A DNA stretch of 64,000 nt from Gillisia sp. Hel_I_86 (GCF_007827275.1 NZ_VISE01000001.1:1-64000), one strand, 5' to 3'. Shown: positions 1 to 8,867, counted from the stretch's first letter. The notes: generated from the letters alone by a model not told the origin. Made by a program: numbers and translations.

Positions 1-2
1 AA

Positions 3-194
3 GAAAGGCTGAAAAATTATATTCAAAACAAAATAGCAATACTCAACAACAATCATATTCATACTACGCATCAAGAAATTGCTGAAGATTTGCATACGAG
101 CAGAGTTGTAATTTCACGCTTGCTAAAAAAAATGGAACAGGAACATAAAATATCGTTACACCGAAGTTTTATTCAAGTCCAAACTGGGTTTTAA
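3..194 (+). pseudogene. C-terminal fragment of a Crp/Fnr-family regulator
   Basis: The frame is open from the window edge to TAA at 192-194. It encodes a typical Crp C-terminal winged helix-turn-helix: a helix ending NKIAILNN, then HQEIAEDLHTSRVVISRLLKKMEQ (turn and recognition helix), then a short beta hairpin. The cAMP/nucleotide-binding half lies outside the window. In flavobacteria such regulators often precede sulfur-handling MBL/rhodanese genes like the one that follows, so a local regulatory role is likely (inference). The expected short tail after LHRSFIQV is replaced by TGF and a stop. Just past that point another frame becomes coding-like, so the gene end may be altered by a junction. 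Confidence 0.6.
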
Positions 195-279
195 AGATGG
201 CGATGAATTTCCTACAACCTTTAATGAGCAGATAAATTATCCCTTTTTTCCTAAATACAGTAACTACCGGAAAGAATGA
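148..279 (+). pseudogene. Unidentified C-terminal coding remnant
   Basis: A frame with coding-like composition (KYRYTEVLFKSKLGF, then KDGDEFPTTFNEQ, ending FFPKYSNYRKE) runs to TGA at 277-279. It has no start codon of its own and overlaps the end of the Crp-like gene in another frame. It reads like the tail of an unrelated protein joined to the regulator by a deletion or recombination. I do not recognise the family. The next 97 bases, up to the MBL gene, hold nothing I can name. Confidence 0.3.
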
Positions 280-376
280 GCGAGCGAAAAAATCATTTTA
301 GTTAATAAGTACTTATGTATCATAGGTTACTGAAAAAGCCCATTCAAATCTTACTTTTGAGTAAAAATTAGATATT

Positions 377-1686
377 ATGAAAATTAAACAGTTTGAATAC
401 GAACCACTAGCGCATTTTTCATATGCTATTGTCAGCAATGGAGAAATGGTGGTTGTCGACCCAGAGCGCAACCCGATGAAATATTATGCTTTCGCGAAAG
501 CGAACATGCCAAAATAGTTGCTGTTTTTGAAACACACCCGCACGCAGATTTTGTTTCTTCGCACCTACAGATGCACAAAGAAACGGGTGCGACAATCTAT
601 GTAAGTAACAAGGTAGGAGCAGATTACCCACATCGTCCCTTTGATGAAGGGGATACCTTACAAATAGGGGAAATTGAGATTACCGCCATTAACACCCCAG
701 GCCATTCCCCTGATAGCATAACGATAGTAGCGAAAGATGGAAAAAAGGTGGCACTTTTCACAGGGGACACGCTATTTATAGGAGATGTAGGAAGACCAGA
801 CCTAAGGGAAAAAGCTGGAAATATGAAAGCTAAACGTCGAGAGCTCGCCGAGATGATGTTTCAAACAATACAGGATAAATTTACAGGATTACCAGACGAT
901 GCACTGGTTTACCCAACTCACGGGAATTATATAAGTAGCGATAAAAGTAGTACTAATGAGCGTATGGGCAACTGGGCGTTCAAAGTAGAGACCAAAGAAA
1001 AATTCATCGATTCCCTTCTCGATGGTCAACCATTCATCCCCTCCTATTTTGGCTATAATGTTGACACCAATAAAACAGGTGCCCCCATCTTGCGTAATGC
1101 ACTTGCAAAAATTCCGTTCAAGTTAAATGGAGCCATTGATAACGGAGCATTGGTCATAGATATTCGGGATGAAGCAACCTTTAAAAGAGGACATATAAAA
1201 GGAAGTTTAAACATTCAAGCAGCTTCCGAAAGTGCAAAGTTCGAGACTTGGTTAGGAGCCATCGTTGAACCTGACGAAAAATTTAATTTAGTCATCGATC
1301 ATCCAAAAGATTTAGAGGAAATACTTGAAAGGGTGGCAGTAATAGGTTATGAAGTGAATCTTTTGTCCGTCGCCACGTCAGACACTATGAATCTTGAAAC
1401 GATGGAATCATTGGACTTAAATGACTTTGAAAAACACCCTGATAACTATACAATCGTTGATATACGCAATAAAGGCGAGGTAGAGGAAGGCAAGTTCTTT
1501 AAAAATGCCTTGAGCCATCCCTTAAATGATTTACGGAAAACGGCAAATGAAATTTCAACTGGAAAACCTATAGTGGTACATTGTGCGGGCGGTTATAGAA
1601 GTGCCGCAGGAAGTAGCATACTCAAAAATAAGATTCCTGGAACTAAGGTATATGACCTAAGCGATGATATCGAAAAATTTAAATAG
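377..1686 (+). pseudogene. MBL-fold hydrolase/rhodanese fusion (persulfide dioxygenase-sulfurtransferase type), frameshifted
   Basis: This gene encodes a metallo-beta-lactamase domain followed by two rhodanese-like domains, the layout of proteins that oxidise or transfer persulfide sulfur in the cytoplasm. From ATG 377 it reads MKIKQFEYEPLAHFSYAIVS up to AFAKANMPK and a stop. The rest continues in another frame from EHAKIVAVFETHPHADF. A single missing base near 489-495 breaks the gene. Visible motifs are the metal-binding THPHAD, then GHSPDS, TGDTLFIGDVGRPDL and PTHGNY. The first rhodanese domain lacks its active Cys; the last has a proper loop, CAGGYRS. The break lies in a palindrome, GCTTTCGCGAAAGC (489-502). 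An MFS gene follows after 6 nt, suggesting one operon. A truncated product could start at ATG 571 but would lack the THPHAD metal ligands. Confidence 0.75.
489..502. repeat. 14-bp perfect palindrome at the frameshift
   Basis: GCTTTCGCGAAAGC is self-complementary over 14 bp and sits exactly where the MBL/rhodanese reading frame is lost. Such a palindrome can promote slippage, which is one possible origin of the 1-nt loss (inference). I noticed no other copy in this window. Confidence 0.5.
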
Positions 1687-1692
1687 TTTTCT

Positions 1693-2914
1693 ATGGATAC
1701 TCGCTTAGGCTTAAGAGAGAACTGGAAGCAGTTTTCGCTGTTGGTTTTGGTAAGCGCCTTTGTTGGCGGTATGATAGGGTTGGAACGCAGCATATTCCCT
1801 GAATATGCACAAAAAGTTTTTGGGATTGAATCAAAAACAGCCATACTTTCATTCATAACAGCCTTCGGAATTACCAAGGCTCTGACCAATTACTTTACTG
1901 GGCGTTTGGCAAATGCCATAGGTCGGAAAAATTTATTGGTTATTGGGTGGTTATTTGCCATTCCTGTTCCTTTTATTTTGATGAACGCAAACGGTTGGAA
2001 CTGGGTAATAGTTGCCAATCTTCTTTTAGGAATCAACCAAGGTCTGACTTGGAGCAGTACGGTGGTAATGAAAATTGACCTTGTAGGAGAGAAAAATCGC
2101 GGTCTGGCAATGGGACTCAATGAATTTGCAGGTTATTTTGCCATCGGTATAGTGGCATTCCTTTCAGGTTACGTGGCAGACCGATATGGTATTACCCCTT
2201 ATCCGTTTTACATAGGAATAGTTATATCTATAATAGGATTTTTATTGAGTCTATTTTTTATAAATGATACGAGCAAATTTGTTGCCTTAGAAAGTAAAGA
2301 TGATAATTCAACCGAACTAAAGAATATATTTTGGGAAACCACATTAAAAGATAAAACACTTAGCTCAGTGAGCCAAGCAGGTCTGGTGAACAAACCTTAA
2401 TGACGGAATGATATGGGGGCTATTGCCCATAATTTTGCTTCAAGCCAATTATGATTCCCAAAATATAGGGATTATAACAGCTATCTACCCTACGGTTTGG
2501 GGATTGGGACAATTATTTACTGGTAGGATGTCAGATATATATTCAAAAAAGGCGATGTTGTTTTGGGGAATGCTTTTGCAAGGTTTTGCCATTTTAATTT
2601 TACCCTTCATTACAGAGAGCTACATAATGCTAATTGCCTTAACCTTTGCGTTGGGGATTGGTACTGCGCTGGTCTACCCTACATTCTTGTCTACAATTGC
2701 AGCTGCCACGAGCCCAGCCCAACGTGCCGAAAGCATAGGTACTTTTAGGCTATGGCGAGATTTGGGATATGCTATTGGAGCAATAGTTTCTGGGATCATT
2801 GCGGATTTATTCGGTGTGTCGATGGCAATATTGTCTATAGGTGCCATAACCATAGTTTCGGCAATGGTAATCAAATTTAGGATGCCAGAACTAAAGACCA
2901 TTAAAAATAATTAA
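1693..2914 (+). pseudogene. MFS transporter, frameshifted
   Basis: This gene encodes a major facilitator superfamily permease of about 405 residues with around 12 membrane segments, split into two frames. The first part (1693-2400) ends SVSQAGLVNKP. The second (about 2394-2914) continues NDGMIWGLLPIILLQANY and ends MPELKTIKNN. Removing one A from the AAACC run near 2390-2395 would give a continuous GLVNNLNDGMIWG. MFS signatures include a cytoplasmic loop GRLANAIGRKNLLVIG between helices 2 and 3 and the equivalent GRMSDIYSKKAMLFWG in the second half. It follows the MBL/rhodanese gene by 6 nt and probably belonged to the same sulfur-related operon; the substrate is unknown. Both genes in the pair are broken by single-base indels. 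Confidence 0.8.
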
Positions 2915-3422
2915 AGTCATTTCGTTTTAGGTAATTCTTGCTACCCATTGTGAATTTGAAATAAATGATTTTGTATCAATATGTTTTAGTTATAGATTAG
3001 TTTGTGAAGCGATGTTGCCATAGAGACCGCTGATAGTATTTTTTTTGTTGAAAATTCTATAAACCTTTTACTTGGAGATTAAAAATTAAACTACCGTATT
3101 GAAACTCATCAAATAATTTCCGTTTTTTTGTTTAAATACGACAATCCAAATTTGATTTTAATTAAAAATAATGATTATGATGTTTCTATGGGTTTTGTGG
3201 CAATCCTTTTAGTTTATCTTCTCTGGAAATTTATAGATAAGAAAAATTAACGCTGTAGTAGAGTCAATCTAAAATTTACTCCCGAGATAACATCTCGGTG
3301 AATTTGAGAAGGTAGATAAACTGCTTTTTAGTTTTGTTCTTTTATAAAAGGTATTGGCTCAAGATAATGAATTGGGGGTTTTAGATATAAGTATCTTCTT
3401 TAATTAGTATATTTGAAAATTA
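2915..3422. other. Intergenic region with a coding-like remnant and a hairpin
   Basis: No complete gene is visible in these 508 bases. A plus-strand frame without a start (3083-3250) ends in a hydrophobic segment, MGFVAILLVYLLWKFIDKKN, and may be the tail of a lost membrane protein. A short perfect hairpin (CCGAGAT-AAC-ATCTCGG) lies at 3282-3298. It has no T-run behind it, so I do not call it a terminator. Confidence 0.35.
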
Positions 3423-3550
3423 ATGAAACTGATTGCTTACATATTATCGTTTTATGTAATTTTTTTAATGACTATGCCAGCTGTTCAGGCTTTTTCGCCT
3501 ATTGATGCTGGCAATTCTTGTTGTAATGGCTGTATACCAAATACTTCTAC
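3423..3550 (+). pseudogene. DUF6660-like secreted small protein, 3' truncated
   Basis: The protein starts MKLIAYILSFYVIFLMTMPA, a clear signal peptide, followed by a short Cys-containing segment (NSCCNGCIPNTST). This resembles the small exported DUF6660 proteins often found beside metal-efflux genes in flavobacteria. After about residue 43 the sequence no longer belongs to it: from about 3551 it is the antisense of an IS21 istA gene, so the open frame to 3680 is a chimera. Family assignment is tentative because only the N-terminus is left. Confidence 0.5.
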
Positions 3551-3780
3551 CGGGGATCACCTCCCCGGTTTCCTTATCAATAATATGAAGTTTCTGCCTG
3601 CAAAATCAATAAATAGTTCTTTCCCAGGGTCATGCTCAAGCTTCATCGAGCCTTTCTCCCTGGCATATTTACGCCAATAATGTTCCATAAACTGGTATAG
3701 CCATAAGGATCTTTAGCCTGCTGCACATATTCCTGGTAATGGTATAAAAAGGTAGAGCCGGGGTGGTTTCGAGCCTTATT
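3551..3780 (-). pseudogene. IS21-family istA remnant
   Basis: Read on the minus strand, this stretch gives pieces of an IS21 IstA transposase: FLYHYQEYVQQAKDPYGYT, then QFMEHYWRKYAREKG, EHDPGKELFIDFAGR, then (shifted again) IIDKETGEVIP. At least two 1-nt shifts separate the pieces. It resembles the equivalent part of the istA at about 35,000 (KVFIDYAGKKLHIIDRETGE) but is clearly a different element. It truncates the DUF6660-like gene on one side and is itself cut by the ISL3 element at 3781. Confidence 0.7.
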
Positions 3781-3803
3781 GGGTTCTTCGTCACTTTTGG
3801 TGA
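3781..3803 (+). repeat. Left terminal inverted repeat of the ISL3 element
   Basis: These 23 bp begin GGGTTCTTCGTCACTTTTGG and are the exact reverse complement of 5961-5983. Confidence 0.85.
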
Positions 3804-5393
3804 ACCATACTTTCATGTAATACCATTTTCTTTAGAAGCGGAAAGTTGGCTCTGCCATACATCATTCGTTTGATATTTTTCAATTTATTGACCTGTCCTT
3901 CCACCTGCCCATTACTTATGACTGATATTACCACTTGATTTATGGCACTATAATCGTGTTTGACCCCTTGGGCAAAACTCCGTAATTCTGATTCAGGTTG
4001 CAGTGCGCGGGTTAACCAACTTTCTAATGGTCCTTCCTCTTTATTTTTGAAGAGGCTTTTAAATTGCACGGCCATTTCTACGGCGGCTTTAATTTCCGGC
4101 GCTTTGTTATACAGGAATTTCAGAAAAGCCTGATCCGTCTTTTTTAATCGGTCTTCTGGCTGTAATACCATAAAGGAAATCTTCGAGGTTGACCAGGTTT
4201 TTATTGGTGATAATTTTGGCAAAAAAAATATTGTCAGAGTCAGGCTTAATAAACTGATTCATATTACTGCAAAATTGGGTATACTTCCCATTAAACCCTT
4301 TATCGCGGATATTTTTGTATAAGGTTGGATAGTCCTGTTTCCCGTAAAATTTCGGAAGGTATTCCCTGAACTCATGAAAATTAGTCATAGTTACTTGTGG
4401 TACAGGCGCTTGTCGTTTCGGGAATTCATCATGCTGAATGTACTTCCCGATGGTTCGGGGGCCGGCTTGAAGCATTTTGGCAATTGTTTTTATCCTATAT
4501 CCTTGCTGATGAAGTTCCTTTGCCTTTTCAAATTTCATTTGTCGCTGTGAGTTTGATGTACATTTAGGTGTTGGCAGTGAACGAGCCTTTTCTTCTTCCA
4601 ATAGAGGTTCTCTATTGCCCGGACGGCTAAAAGCTATAAAGGCCGCTTTCAAAGTTGTACTGTGCTTGTGAAGTACCCTTTTAAAAGCATCCCTAAGGTT
4701 TACATGGAGGTGATATCTGTCAGCTACCTCGATGGCCTCTTTGGTACCTTCTTTAGTTCCCTTCGAATAGGCACTGGCGCGATCCCGTGATACTGTATGA
4801 ATTTCTGGATGCTTTAGAAGCCACTGCTTCAACGTATCTGCTTCTCTATCCGGTAATAAGTCGACAACCTTCTTACGTTCAAGATCTACAATGATGGTCC
4901 CATAGTTCCTTCCTTTCTTAAATGCCCAATCATCCACTCCTATGACTCCAGAAGTAGTAGTTGTCCCTTCTATTTCCAACTGTTGAATTAGGCGCAAGAT
5001 GGTCGAGGAACTCACCGGGTTACCTGCAATACGACTAATCAATGCCCCTTTGTTTCCACCTACTTCCAGGCCTATGCTACGCAGCACATCAATGGAACGG
5101 CATAAGCGCCTTGCATAAGGCAGAATATCCTGGCTAAAGCGTTCTGTAAATATTTTTCGCGGACAGCTTTTATTACGGCAGAAAAACTTTCTTGCCCTGA
5201 GCTGTAATTGCACCAATTTTCCTGATATTGGAAGATCTGCTAAACTTCGAACATAATGACTATGAATACGATTGCCATATTTGTTACATAAAGGGCAGCT
5301 ACTGCGCTTTTGTTTTGGAAGAATAGAGAAAATGATTTTTGTATCAGTATGGAATACAGCAATTTGCTTAATTTTTAATTTGCAGGAAAGCAT
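3791..5393 (-). pseudogene. ISL3-family transposase, frameshifted at a poly-T tract
   Basis: The N-terminal part starts at 5393 and carries a Cys zinc-binding module (SSCPLCNKYG, then CRNKSCPRKIFTERF) and the DDE-type catalytic core of ISL3 transposases (GVDDWAFKKGRNYG with the first Asp, SRDRASAYSKG with the second), followed by an internal HTH-like stretch. The C-terminal part lies in another frame (SPIKTWSTSKISFMVLQPED to LLKKMVLHESMVHQK). The frame is lost in a run of eight T (minus strand; 4211-4218). Seven T would restore DNIFLPKLSPIKTW. The needed shift is +1, so classical -1 slippage does not explain it. Transcriptional slippage or plain inactivation are possible. The intact length would be about 534 residues. 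Confidence 0.8.
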
Positions 5394-5467
5394 AGTACAT
5401 AGTTTAAAAACACCCTATTAAATTACACAATTAATGTGTATATTTATATTCTTTTAGAAGAAAAATA

Positions 5468-5935
5468 ATGGCAAAAAACACGTTAGACCCGAAAGAATTA
5501 AACCCTCAAGAGATCAAAAATATTCTCAAAAGCAGACAAGAATATAGAGTAGCTCTAAGGTTGCAAATGGTTTACCTGATCCACCAGGGAAAATCCAGCA
5601 GAGAGGTGGCCGATATCTATCAGGTAAGCTTTAAACAGGTGCTAAACTGGGTACATAGATTTAAACATCAGGGAATAGAAGGGCTCAAAGACAAAGTGGG
5701 GCGTGGTAGAAAAGCTAGCTTAAACAAAAAAGAATTAGATCATATTCGGCAGACTATTTTGAATACCGCTCCATCTGAATATGGGTACACATCCAAGCGA
5801 TGGACAGGGCCTTTACTTTTGAAATGGATCAATAAAGAATATAAAACCGAATTTACAGCCACAACTATATATAAATTACTTGAAAAGATTGGGCTGGAGT
5901 CCCAAAACGGAAAAGGGTATGTCCCACTCGATTAG
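5468..5935 (+). CDS. Helix-turn-helix protein inside the ISL3 element (passenger)
   Basis: This 155-residue protein has an N-terminal HTH of the kind found at the N-terminus of IS630/Tc1-type transposases (YLIHQGKSSREVADIYQVSFKQVLNWVHRF) and a second winged-helix-like half (SEYGYTSKRWTGPLLLKWIN to TTIYKLLEKIGL). There is no DDE catalytic domain. It lies within the ISL3 inverted repeats and diverges from the transposase across a 74-bp spacer, which probably holds both promoters. It could regulate transposition, direct targeting, or be a captured transposase N-terminus (inference). The frame is intact, unlike the transposase next to it. Confidence 0.75.
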   Translation: MAKNTLDPKELNPQEIKNILKSRQEYRVALRLQMVYLIHQGKSSREVADIYQVSFKQVLNWVHRFKHQGIEGLKDKVGRGRKASLNKKELDHIRQTILNTAPSEYGYTSKRWTGPLLLKWINKEYKTEFTATTIYKLLEKIGLESQNGKGYVPLD

Positions 5936-5960
5936 ATCGTGTAAATAATTAATGATTTTT

Positions 5961-5983
5961 TCACCAAAAGTGACGAAGAACCC
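5961..5983 (-). repeat. Right terminal inverted repeat of the ISL3 element
   Basis: These 23 bp end TGACGAAGAACCC and are the exact reverse complement of 3781-3803. Confidence 0.85.
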
Positions 5984-6016
5984 GATTCAAACCGTAATAT
6001 CCACACTGGAGCGGCT

Positions 6017-7162
6017 TTGCAAAGAGCAAGCGTGAAACGTGCTGCTTACGAAGTAGCCCAGGTGTTGGAACGCAACAGGGAAGGCCTGGCCGGTTATTGT
6101 GCCAATAGCTGGCAACTTCGTACCCTCCACGCCTTGCGCAAATGCCGCAGCGCTGCCCTTGGCGGCCACATTGACCGTTGCAACAATCCGGGCTGTCACC
6201 GCCTGCACCTGAGCTACAACAGTTGCCGGAACCGTCATTGTCCCAAGTGCCAGGGACACAAGAGGGAAGAATGGATACGGGCAAGGGAGGAAGAATTACT
6301 TAACGTGCCGTACTTCCACGTGGTGTTTACCCTTCCCCCTGAGCTTAACCGGGCCTGCCTGTATGAACCAAAACTGATGTACAGCTTACTGTTCAAAACA
6401 GCATGGCAGGTAATAAAAGGTTTTTCTGCAAACCCAAAGTTCATCGGGGCCAATCCCGGTATGATCGCTATCCTGCATACCTGGGGACAAAACCTTTCCC
6501 TACACCCACACCTGCATTGCATTGTTCCCGGTGGAGGCATTACCAAATCCGGCAAATGGAAGTCGGCCAGGAGCAAAGGCACATACTTGTTTCCGGTAAA
6601 GGCCAGGAGCACCGTATTTAGGGCTCGTTTTGTAGCTGCCCTGCGCAAGGAACTGAAGCCGCGATCCATTGCCTTCTATGAAAGCCTGTTCAAAAGCAAT
6701 TGGGCAGTTTACTGTAAGCGTCCTTTTTTTGGCCCTTCTCAAGTGGTGGGATACTTGGGACGTTACACCCACAAGATCGCCATTGGCAACCATCGCATAA
6801 AAGAGCTGGACAACAAGGGCGTTACTTTTGCCGTAAAGGATTACCGGCACGGGGGAAAGAGGTCCTTACTACGTTTGTCCGACCAAGAGTTCATCAGGCG
6901 GTTCGCCCTGCACGTCCTCCCCAAAGGCTTTGCACGCATCCGCCATTACGGGATCTTGAGCTCCTACCACAAGAAAATCACGCTTACCCAGCTACGGCAA
7001 AGCCTGGGGCGGGTACAACTCCAAAAACAAAAACCATTACAACACCGGCTGTGCCTGGTTTGCAAGAAAGGAACATTAGTGACCCTTAACATCTTTACGG
7101 CACGTGGTCCACCAGAATATTGGATGGAAAAATTGAAAAAGCAAAAACAAAACGGAATATGA
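6017..7162 (+). CDS. IS91-family transposase (HUH/Y1)
   Basis: This 381-residue rolling-circle-type transposase has an N-terminal zinc-binding region (CRNRHCPKCQG, residues 70-79), the HUH metal site HPHLH at 163-167 followed by CIVPGGG, and a later segment with a conserved Tyr (VVGYLGRYTHKIAI), the likely nucleophile region that attacks single-stranded DNA. The only in-frame start is TTG at 6017. The frame extends back to a stop within the preceding 30 bases, and the native ATG may have been lost when the ISL3 end was joined at 5983. The coding frame is otherwise intact and full length for the family. Confidence 0.8.
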   Translation: MQRASVKRAAYEVAQVLERNREGLAGYCANSWQLRTLHALRKCRSAALGGHIDRCNNPGCHRLHLSYNSCRNRHCPKCQGHKREEWIRAREEELLNVPYFHVVFTLPPELNRACLYEPKLMYSLLFKTAWQVIKGFSANPKFIGANPGMIAILHTWGQNLSLHPHLHCIVPGGGITKSGKWKSARSKGTYLFPVKARSTVFRARFVAALRKELKPRSIAFYESLFKSNWAVYCKRPFFGPSQVVGYLGRYTHKIAIGNHRIKELDNKGVTFAVKDYRHGGKRSLLRLSDQEFIRRFALHVLPKGFARIRHYGILSSYHKKITLTQLRQSLGRVQLQKQKPLQHRLCLVCKKGTLVTLNIFTARGPPEYWMEKLKKQKQNGI

Positions 7163-7297
7163 AAAAATGATCCTTAAAGGCGTAATAGGACGCCTATGGC
7201 CTAATCCGATCAAAATAGCATGAAATACCAAAAGTGCTATGGAAAACATTACAAAAAGGAGTTGCACCTTCGGTCAATAACAATAACCCGACATCCA

Positions 7298-7316
7298 GTT
7301 AGGTGTCCTACCTAAC
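7298..7316. repeat. Perfect 7-bp-stem hairpin in the IS91 3' region
   Basis: GTTAGGT-GTCCT-ACCTAAC forms a perfect 7-bp stem with a 5-base loop, 136 nt downstream of the transposase stop. It is a candidate terminus or single-strand recognition hairpin of the rolling-circle element. Confidence 0.5.
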
Positions 7317-7400
7317 AAACTTTACCCCCTCAAAACAAACTAATCCCCATATAGGGCTAATCGGCAAAGAACCGGTTTAGTCAACAGGGCGTTCATGTTA

Positions 7401-7413
7401 GGCCGTACCGGCC
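7401..7413. repeat. Hairpin near the IS91/traI junction
   Basis: GGCCG-TAC-CGGCC is a perfect 5-bp G+C-rich stem about 12-15 nt before the inferred junction with traI. Its position fits the subterminal hairpin of IS91-like ends. Confidence 0.45.
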
Positions 7414-7427
7414 ACACGAACGCTTAG

Positions 7428-7985
7428 TTATTATCCGCACTATTTGTAGTGCTAATTGGAAGTAACGCTTCGGCCCAGGGGATGCCTGTGTATGACAATA
7501 CAAACTTTATCTCTTTTGTAAAATCATTGTTGGAATCTGGTAAACAGACCGCCAATTTAATGAAGACGGTAAAATTCCTTAAAACCCAAAAAGAGAATAT
7601 CGATAAGGTAAACGATGTGATCAAACAACTTAAAGCAGTTCGGGAATTGGCAAGAAATAACCAACGCCTGTTTGATATTGTATAGGATGATTTAAGGGAA
7701 ATACTCAATTCCCCTTTTATCAAACCAGATGAAGTTACTCGTATTTCAGAATCCTTTGATGCCATCCTTGAAAATTCTATGGCAGGTATGGAATATATCG
7801 ACCAAATACTGTCCAGCGACAATATGAAGGTGACCGATGCCGAACGAGCAGAAGTACTCAAAGAAAAGGAATTGGAATCCAAGCAAATGGTAGCTTAAAT
7901 TGAGGCAAAAACCAGACGCTATCGGGAGATTATTCAATTTAGGGAAATGCAGCACAAAATCAAAAACCAAGAAACCAATTACTAA
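7428..7985 (+). pseudogene. traI: Conjugative transfer protein TraI-like, truncated and multiply broken
   Basis: The remnant begins inside a signal peptide (LLSALFVVLIGSNASAQG) and continues MPVYDNTNFISFVKSLLESG, helical repeats, and a C-terminus REMQHKIKNQETNY. This is the layout of the secreted TraI-type protein that precedes traJ in Bacteroidota conjugation operons. The N-terminal residues are lost at the IS91 junction. Damage: TAG at 7683-7685; one extra A near 7860-7863; TAA at 7897-7899; one A missing near 7908-7911, which restores the frame. The final TAA overlaps the traJ start (TAATG), showing the original operon coupling. Confidence 0.75.
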
Positions 7986-8824
7986 TGTCAGGTATTTTTT
8001 TAGGCATAGGGTTAGAATATGTGGCCACTATTTTTCAAACGATAAAAAATAGTGATTTCTCACAATATACTATTGCAGGGATGAAGACCCTTGCCATCTT
8101 GTTCTTTCTCATCAATATCCTAAAAAAATACAATGAAGGCGTTGCCAATAATGAAGGCTACACTTGGGGTTGGACCCCTGCGGAACTGGCAAAAAACTTT
8201 GCAATAGTAATTTTAGTGATTTTTTCTACACAGGTAGTGGGTGTTTTCGACACCATTTTGATGGCCATTGAAAACCAATATCGGGACACGGCACCCGCAC
8301 TCCTTCCTTTACAGATGCAAGATATTGACATCGAACAGGATGTAAGTGCTTGGGATGCCGCCACCAAAGCAATGGCGATGCTCTACGAAGCTTTGGTCAC
8401 ACCCTTATATGGTCTAAAAATACTATCCTTTGTTGCCGGAATATTTCTCTGGTTGCTGGATTTGTTCATTTATCCCTTATTCCTTGCAGAGCGATTCTTT
8501 TTATTGGGCATAATGCAAGCATTTTTTCCTTTGGTCATCAGTTTGGCTGTTTTTGAAAAGTTCAGGTCATTGGCCTACAACTTTTTCAAACTTTATGCAG
8601 GTGTTTATATGTTAGTTCCTGCCTTTTTTCTGGTCAATGTTTTCGTGAATAATCTCTATACCGAAATCAACACCAATTTTTGGAGCGATTTATTTGGTAC
8701 AGATTGGGGTAGTAATTTTTTCGCACCGCTTTTTCAGTTAGGGTCTATCGGTTTTATTGTATTGCTGAAATTCAAATTATATAAACGAGCAACATCATTC
8801 ACTTTTAAACTCTTTACAGGCTGA
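7985..8824 (+). CDS. traJ: Conjugative transfer protein TraJ (VirB6-like)
   Basis: This 279-residue polytopic inner-membrane protein corresponds to TraJ of CTnDOT-type elements, the VirB6-like channel component of the type IV secretion apparatus. Hydrophobic segments are seen near residues 30-47, 73-92, 150-175, 178-200, 205-225 and 245-260. Conserved-looking stretches include GYTWGWTPAELAKNFA and FIYPLFLAERFFLLG. The reading frame is intact although the genes before and after it are broken. The start codon overlaps the traI stop. With its partners inactivated it is unlikely to support transfer. Confidence 0.8.
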   Translation: MSGIFLGIGLEYVATIFQTIKNSDFSQYTIAGMKTLAILFFLINILKKYNEGVANNEGYTWGWTPAELAKNFAIVILVIFSTQVVGVFDTILMAIENQYRDTAPALLPLQMQDIDIEQDVSAWDAATKAMAMLYEALVTPLYGLKILSFVAGIFLWLLDLFIYPLFLAERFFLLGIMQAFFPLVISLAVFEKFRSLAYNFFKLYAGVYMLVPAFFLVNVFVNNLYTEINTNFWSDLFGTDWGSNFFAPLFQLGSIGFIVLLKFKLYKRATSFTFKLFTG

Positions 8825-8867
8825 TAAGTGCTTAAAGCAAATTTATCAATTACCAATCATACAAAAA

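Larger units (their letters stand above)
3781..5983 (-). mobile_element. ISL3-family insertion sequence with divergent passenger gene
   Basis: Perfect 23-bp terminal inverted repeats, starting GGGTTCTTCG and ending CGAAGAACCC, bound a 2,203-bp element (3781-3803 and 5961-5983). Inside are a frameshifted ISL3 transposase on the minus strand and a divergently transcribed helix-turn-helix gene on the plus strand. The 8 bases outside each end (GCCTTATT and GATTCAAA) do not match, so no target duplication remains. Either the flanks were rearranged or the copy arrived by recombination. Its left neighbour is an IS21 remnant and its right neighbour an IS91-type gene. Confidence 0.8.
5984..7427 (+). 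mobile_element. IS91-family (Y1/HUH) element, 5' end lost
   Basis: The element consists of the transposase gene and about 265 bp of 3' non-coding DNA with two perfect hairpins (7298-7316 and 7401-7413), the kind of structure expected at an IS91 terminus. The coding region is visibly richer in G+C than its neighbours, a sign of separate origin. On the left it directly abuts the ISL3 end, so the 5' terminus is missing. On the right it joins the signal-peptide region of traI near 7425-7428. IS91-type elements leave no inverted repeats or target duplications, so the ends are approximate. Confidence 0.65.

Noticed and set aside
6235-6850. Several long antisense frames within the IS91 transposase
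   Set aside because: They are shadows caused by the higher G+C content of that gene; their residues show no family features.
7312-7403. An integron attC-like site in the IS91 3' region (ACCTAAC ... GTTAGGC about 85 bp apart)
   Set aside because: The outer boxes fit the loose RYYYAAC/GTTRRRY pattern, but the inner boxes do not pair convincingly and there is no integron integrase or cassette. The IS91-end explanation is simpler.
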